DNA of 56,788 nucleotides, taken from NCBI GenBank assembly GCA_964478775.1, contig CAYZJC010000007.1:1-56788 (forward strand), written 5' to 3'. Source of the DNA: PNMQ01 sp964478775 (GTDB taxonomy: Bacteria > Pseudomonadota > Alphaproteobacteria > Paracaedibacterales > CAIOTO01). Shown piece by piece: positions 54,191 to 56,788 of the stretch. A model generated the notes under the pieces. It saw only the letters and a program-made list of their open reading frames with translations. It was not told the DNA's origin and did not search any database. Made by a program: the position numbers and the translations under genes. The stretch's first letter is position 1, and every line of letters starts with the position of its first letter.

Positions 54191-56736
54191 AAGACATCTT
54201 CCAAGCAGCGCAAACATTAGCCACAACACATAACCACCAACACTTAACGCCTGTTCATGTGTTATGCAGTTGTCTTAGCGACCCTAATGATATGCTCAAC
54301 AAATTACTTAAGTCGGCCAGGGTTGATGCAGAACTTGTCTACAACAACAGCCTACAAGCCCTTAAGAAAATTCCAAGTGTCAGTGGCGGTGCAGGACAGC
54401 TTTATATATCACAAGAAATGGTCAATGTTTTACAGGCTGCTGAAAAATCAGCCAAGGCGTTAGGGGACAGTTATATAAGTGCTGAAATATTACTGCTTAC
54501 CCTTGCAACGCTTCACCCTACAAAAACCTTATTTGAACCGCAACTCACATCACCAAAGGCGCTTGAAAACGCTATACATGACTTAAGAAAGGGAAGAAAA
54601 GTGGAATCTGAAAATCAAGAATCTGGTTATGACGCATTGAATCGCTATGCACGTGATTTAACACAAGCTGCACGTGCAGGTAAAGTTGACCCTGTCATTG
54701 GACGCGACGAAGAAATTAGGCGCACCATTCAAGTTTTGTGTCGTAGAACAAAAAACAACCCCGTCTTAATTGGTGAACCTGGCGTTGGTAAAACAGCTAT
54801 CGCTGAAGGACTCGCCCAGCGCATTGTCAAAGGGGACGTGCCGGAAGCTATGCGCACCAAACGCTTAATGGCACTAGACCTTGGGGCACTTCTTGCAGGG
54901 GCAAAGTATCGAGGTGAATTTGAAGAACGCCTAAAAGCCGTCTTAAGTGAAGTCACAAGCGCTGAAGGTGAAGTCATTTTATTTATTGATGAATTGCACA
55001 CACTTGTTGGTGCTGGTAAAACAGATGGTGCGATGGATGCATCGAACATGTTAAAGCCAGCCTTGGCACGCGGTGAACTACACTGTATTGGGGCAACCAC
55101 ATTAGATGAATATAGAACCTACATTGAAAAGGACCCTGCCCTAGCACGACGTTTTCAGTCAGTTATGGTGAGCGAACCTACAGTTGAAGATACCATTTCC
55201 ATTTTGCGTGGTCTTAAAGAAAAGTATGAACTTCACCATGGGATTCGCATCAGTGACAATGCCATTGTTGCTGCCAGCACATATTCCAACCGTTACATCA
55301 GCGACCGCTTCCTGCCTGATAAAGCCATTGACTTAATGGATGAAGCCGCAAGCCGTCTTCGTATGGTGGTTGATTCAAAGCCAGAAGATATTGACGAATT
55401 GGACCGCCGTATTATTCAGCTTAAAATTGAAAAGGAAGCCCTTAAAAAGGAAAGCGATGCTGCCTCTGTCGAAAGGCTTGCAAAACTTGAAAAGGAATTG
55501 GCAGACCTTGAAGAAAAGTCACGCACCCTTAACCAAGCATGGCAAGCAGATAAACAACACCTTGATGAAAGTCGAAAAATCAAAGAAGAAATTGACCGCT
55601 TAAAAATTGAACAAGAAATTGCACAGCGCAAAGGCAACCTCACGCGCGCAGGTGAAATTATTTACAGTCAACTGCCCGCATTAACGGCTAAGCTTGCTGA
55701 AATAACCCAGCAACAGCAGCAAAAGTCTTTCAAAGAAGAAGTCACCGAACAAGATATTGCTTTGGTAGTATCACGTTGGACAGGCATTCCCGTTGAAAAA
55801 ATGCTAACTGGTGAAAAAGACAAACTGCTGGGGATGGAAAAGCAATTACATGAACGTGTTGTGGGCCAAGACGAAGCAATATCTGCTTTGTGTAATACAG
55901 TTCGTCGTTCACGTGCAGGTCTGCAAGACCCGAACCGCCCAATTGGTACATTCCTTTTCTTAGGCCCAACGGGGGTTGGTAAAACTGAATTGTGCAAAAC
56001 ATTAGCTGCCTTCTTGTTTGATGATGAAACCAATATTGTGCGTATGGATATGTCTGAATACATGGAAAAGCATTCTGTTTCGCGTTTGATTGGTGCACCA
56101 CCCGGCTATGTCGGTTTTGAACAAGGTGGCGCCCTTACAGAAGCTGTGAGAAGACGCCCTTATAGCGTTGTATTGTTCGACGAAATTGAAAAGGCACATG
56201 TCGATGTCTTTAATCTCTTACTGCAGGTTCTAGATGACGGCCGCTTATCAGACAGCCACGGGCACACCGTAGATTTTAAAAACACAATCGTGATCTTAAC
56301 GTCTAACCTTGGGGCAGATATTCTATTGGAAGATAAGAGTTCTGACGCTGACGGCGTGATTAAGCCATTGGTGCGCGACCAAGTGATGGAGGTTGTTCGC
56401 CAATCCTTCAGGCCTGAATTTTTAAATAGACTTGATGAAATTGTGTTGTTCAACAGGCTGCGTCAAGCCGATATGGGCCGTATTATTGATATTCAATTAC
56501 AAACTTTACAAAAACGCTTAGACGAGAGAAAGATCACCTTGAACTACACACCAGCAGCACTAGACTGGTTAGCACGTACAGGGTACGACCAACGCTATGG
56601 GGCAAGACCACTTCGCCGTGTCATTCAACGCAATGTCCAAGACCCCCTCGCCCTTAAACTATTAGCTGGTGACGTCTCAGAAAACAGTGTCGTTAATATA
56701 GATGCCTCTACAGATGGCTTGATCTTAAAAGTTTAA
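54154..56736 (+). CDS. clpB: Disaggregase ClpB
   Basis: A hexameric AAA+ chaperone that resolves aggregates with DnaK. The N-domain covers residues 1-145; NBD1 with Walker A GEPGVGKT and Walker B ILFIDELHTLVGAGKTDGA; the coiled-coil M-domain at about 410-520 (LKIEKEALKKESDAASVERL); NBD2 with GPTGVGKTELCKTL, VVLFDEIEKAH and the sensor SNLGAD; and the C-terminal GARPLRRVIQR. The 860 residues fit the family. Three ATG codons in a row at the start follow AAGGATT. No sigma-32-type promoter is obvious; the leader is duplicated at 51661. Confidence 0.97.
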   Translation: MMMQDKQFTQKTQDIFQAAQTLATTHNHQHLTPVHVLCSCLSDPNDMLNKLLKSARVDAELVYNNSLQALKKIPSVSGGAGQLYISQEMVNVLQAAEKSAKALGDSYISAEILLLTLATLHPTKTLFEPQLTSPKALENAIHDLRKGRKVESENQESGYDALNRYARDLTQAARAGKVDPVIGRDEEIRRTIQVLCRRTKNNPVLIGEPGVGKTAIAEGLAQRIVKGDVPEAMRTKRLMALDLGALLAGAKYRGEFEERLKAVLSEVTSAEGEVILFIDELHTLVGAGKTDGAMDASNMLKPALARGELHCIGATTLDEYRTYIEKDPALARRFQSVMVSEPTVEDTISILRGLKEKYELHHGIRISDNAIVAASTYSNRYISDRFLPDKAIDLMDEAASRLRMVVDSKPEDIDELDRRIIQLKIEKEALKKESDAASVERLAKLEKELADLEEKSRTLNQAWQADKQHLDESRKIKEEIDRLKIEQEIAQRKGNLTRAGEIIYSQLPALTAKLAEITQQQQQKSFKEEVTEQDIALVVSRWTGIPVEKMLTGEKDKLLGMEKQLHERVVGQDEAISALCNTVRRSRAGLQDPNRPIGTFLFLGPTGVGKTELCKTLAAFLFDDETNIVRMDMSEYMEKHSVSRLIGAPPGYVGFEQGGALTEAVRRRPYSVVLFDEIEKAHVDVFNLLLQVLDDGRLSDSHGHTVDFKNTIVILTSNLGADILLEDKSSDADGVIKPLVRDQVMEVVRQSFRPEFLNRLDEIVLFNRLRQADMGRIIDIQLQTLQKRLDERKITLNYTPAALDWLARTGYDQRYGARPLRRVIQRNVQDPLALKLLAGDVSENSVVNIDASTDGLILKV

Positions 56737-56788
56737 TGGGCGTTTCAAAAAAAAGATTCAGGGATACGTACAATGAAGGCAAATGCTT

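Overview
The window is a low-GC, gene-dense bacterial chromosome segment carrying an assembly gap of 10 N at 24757-24766. Several features point to an alphaproteobacterium: a MucR/Ros-type regulator, a permuted two-piece tmRNA gene, an alpha-type SspB next to it, and a standalone ftsW with an alpha-like N-terminus. Low GC, several large Sec-exported proteins without recognisable family, a papain-like/C58-like exported protein, a Fic protein and decaying genes suggest a host-associated or protist-endosymbiont lineage, perhaps near Holosporales. That placement is inference; no rRNA is present to test it.

Layout. 1-6 kb: topA, cmk, sspB, permuted ssrA, kdsB, a YqhA-like membrane protein. 6-9.3 kb: a decayed gene, two exported proteins of unknown function, GC-rich palindromes including two that fit the dRS3 pattern. 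9.3-13.2 kb: rpsF-rpsR-rplI and a Lon-related S16 protease. 13.2-18 kb is an accessory island: a three-gene operon (AbiEi-type antitoxin, AbiEii-type nucleotidyltransferase, protein-kinase-fold protein) behind a promoter with three long inverted repeats, then a divergent shikimate-kinase-like P-loop gene, a DUF6194-type gene and a pseudogene with several stops. 18-31 kb is mainly housekeeping: ftsW, tRNA-fMet, tpiA, a UbiH-type monooxygenase, mucR, gltA, dnaG-rpoD, an anti-sigma-like ATPase, a FliJ-like coiled coil, a GT2 glycosyltransferase and a UmuD-like S24 protein. 31-44 kb mixes parC, NUDIX and yqgE with exported orphans (methyltransferase-like, YopT/C58-like, an 866-residue membrane protein) and a Fic gene with its own operator array. 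43.7-51.7 kb: an orphan MotA/ExbB-like channel, an internally deleted ABC exporter, a class D beta-lactamase, an RND efflux pair and an anchored metallophosphoesterase. 51.9-56.8 kb: a large exported protein lying between two copies of the clpB 5' region, then clpB.

How the parts may work together. tmRNA and SspB are adjacent and would feed tagged proteins to ClpXP; ClpB and the Lon-like protease add proteostasis. AbiE-kinase, Fic and the UmuD-like protein are stress or defence modules with visible self-regulatory DNA. The beta-lactamase, the RND pump and a ParC lacking both usual quinolone-contact residues form a plausible intrinsic resistance background. The most unusual items are the kinase-bearing AbiE operon with its repeats, the long basic tmRNA tag, the exported C58-like protein and the duplicated clpB leader.
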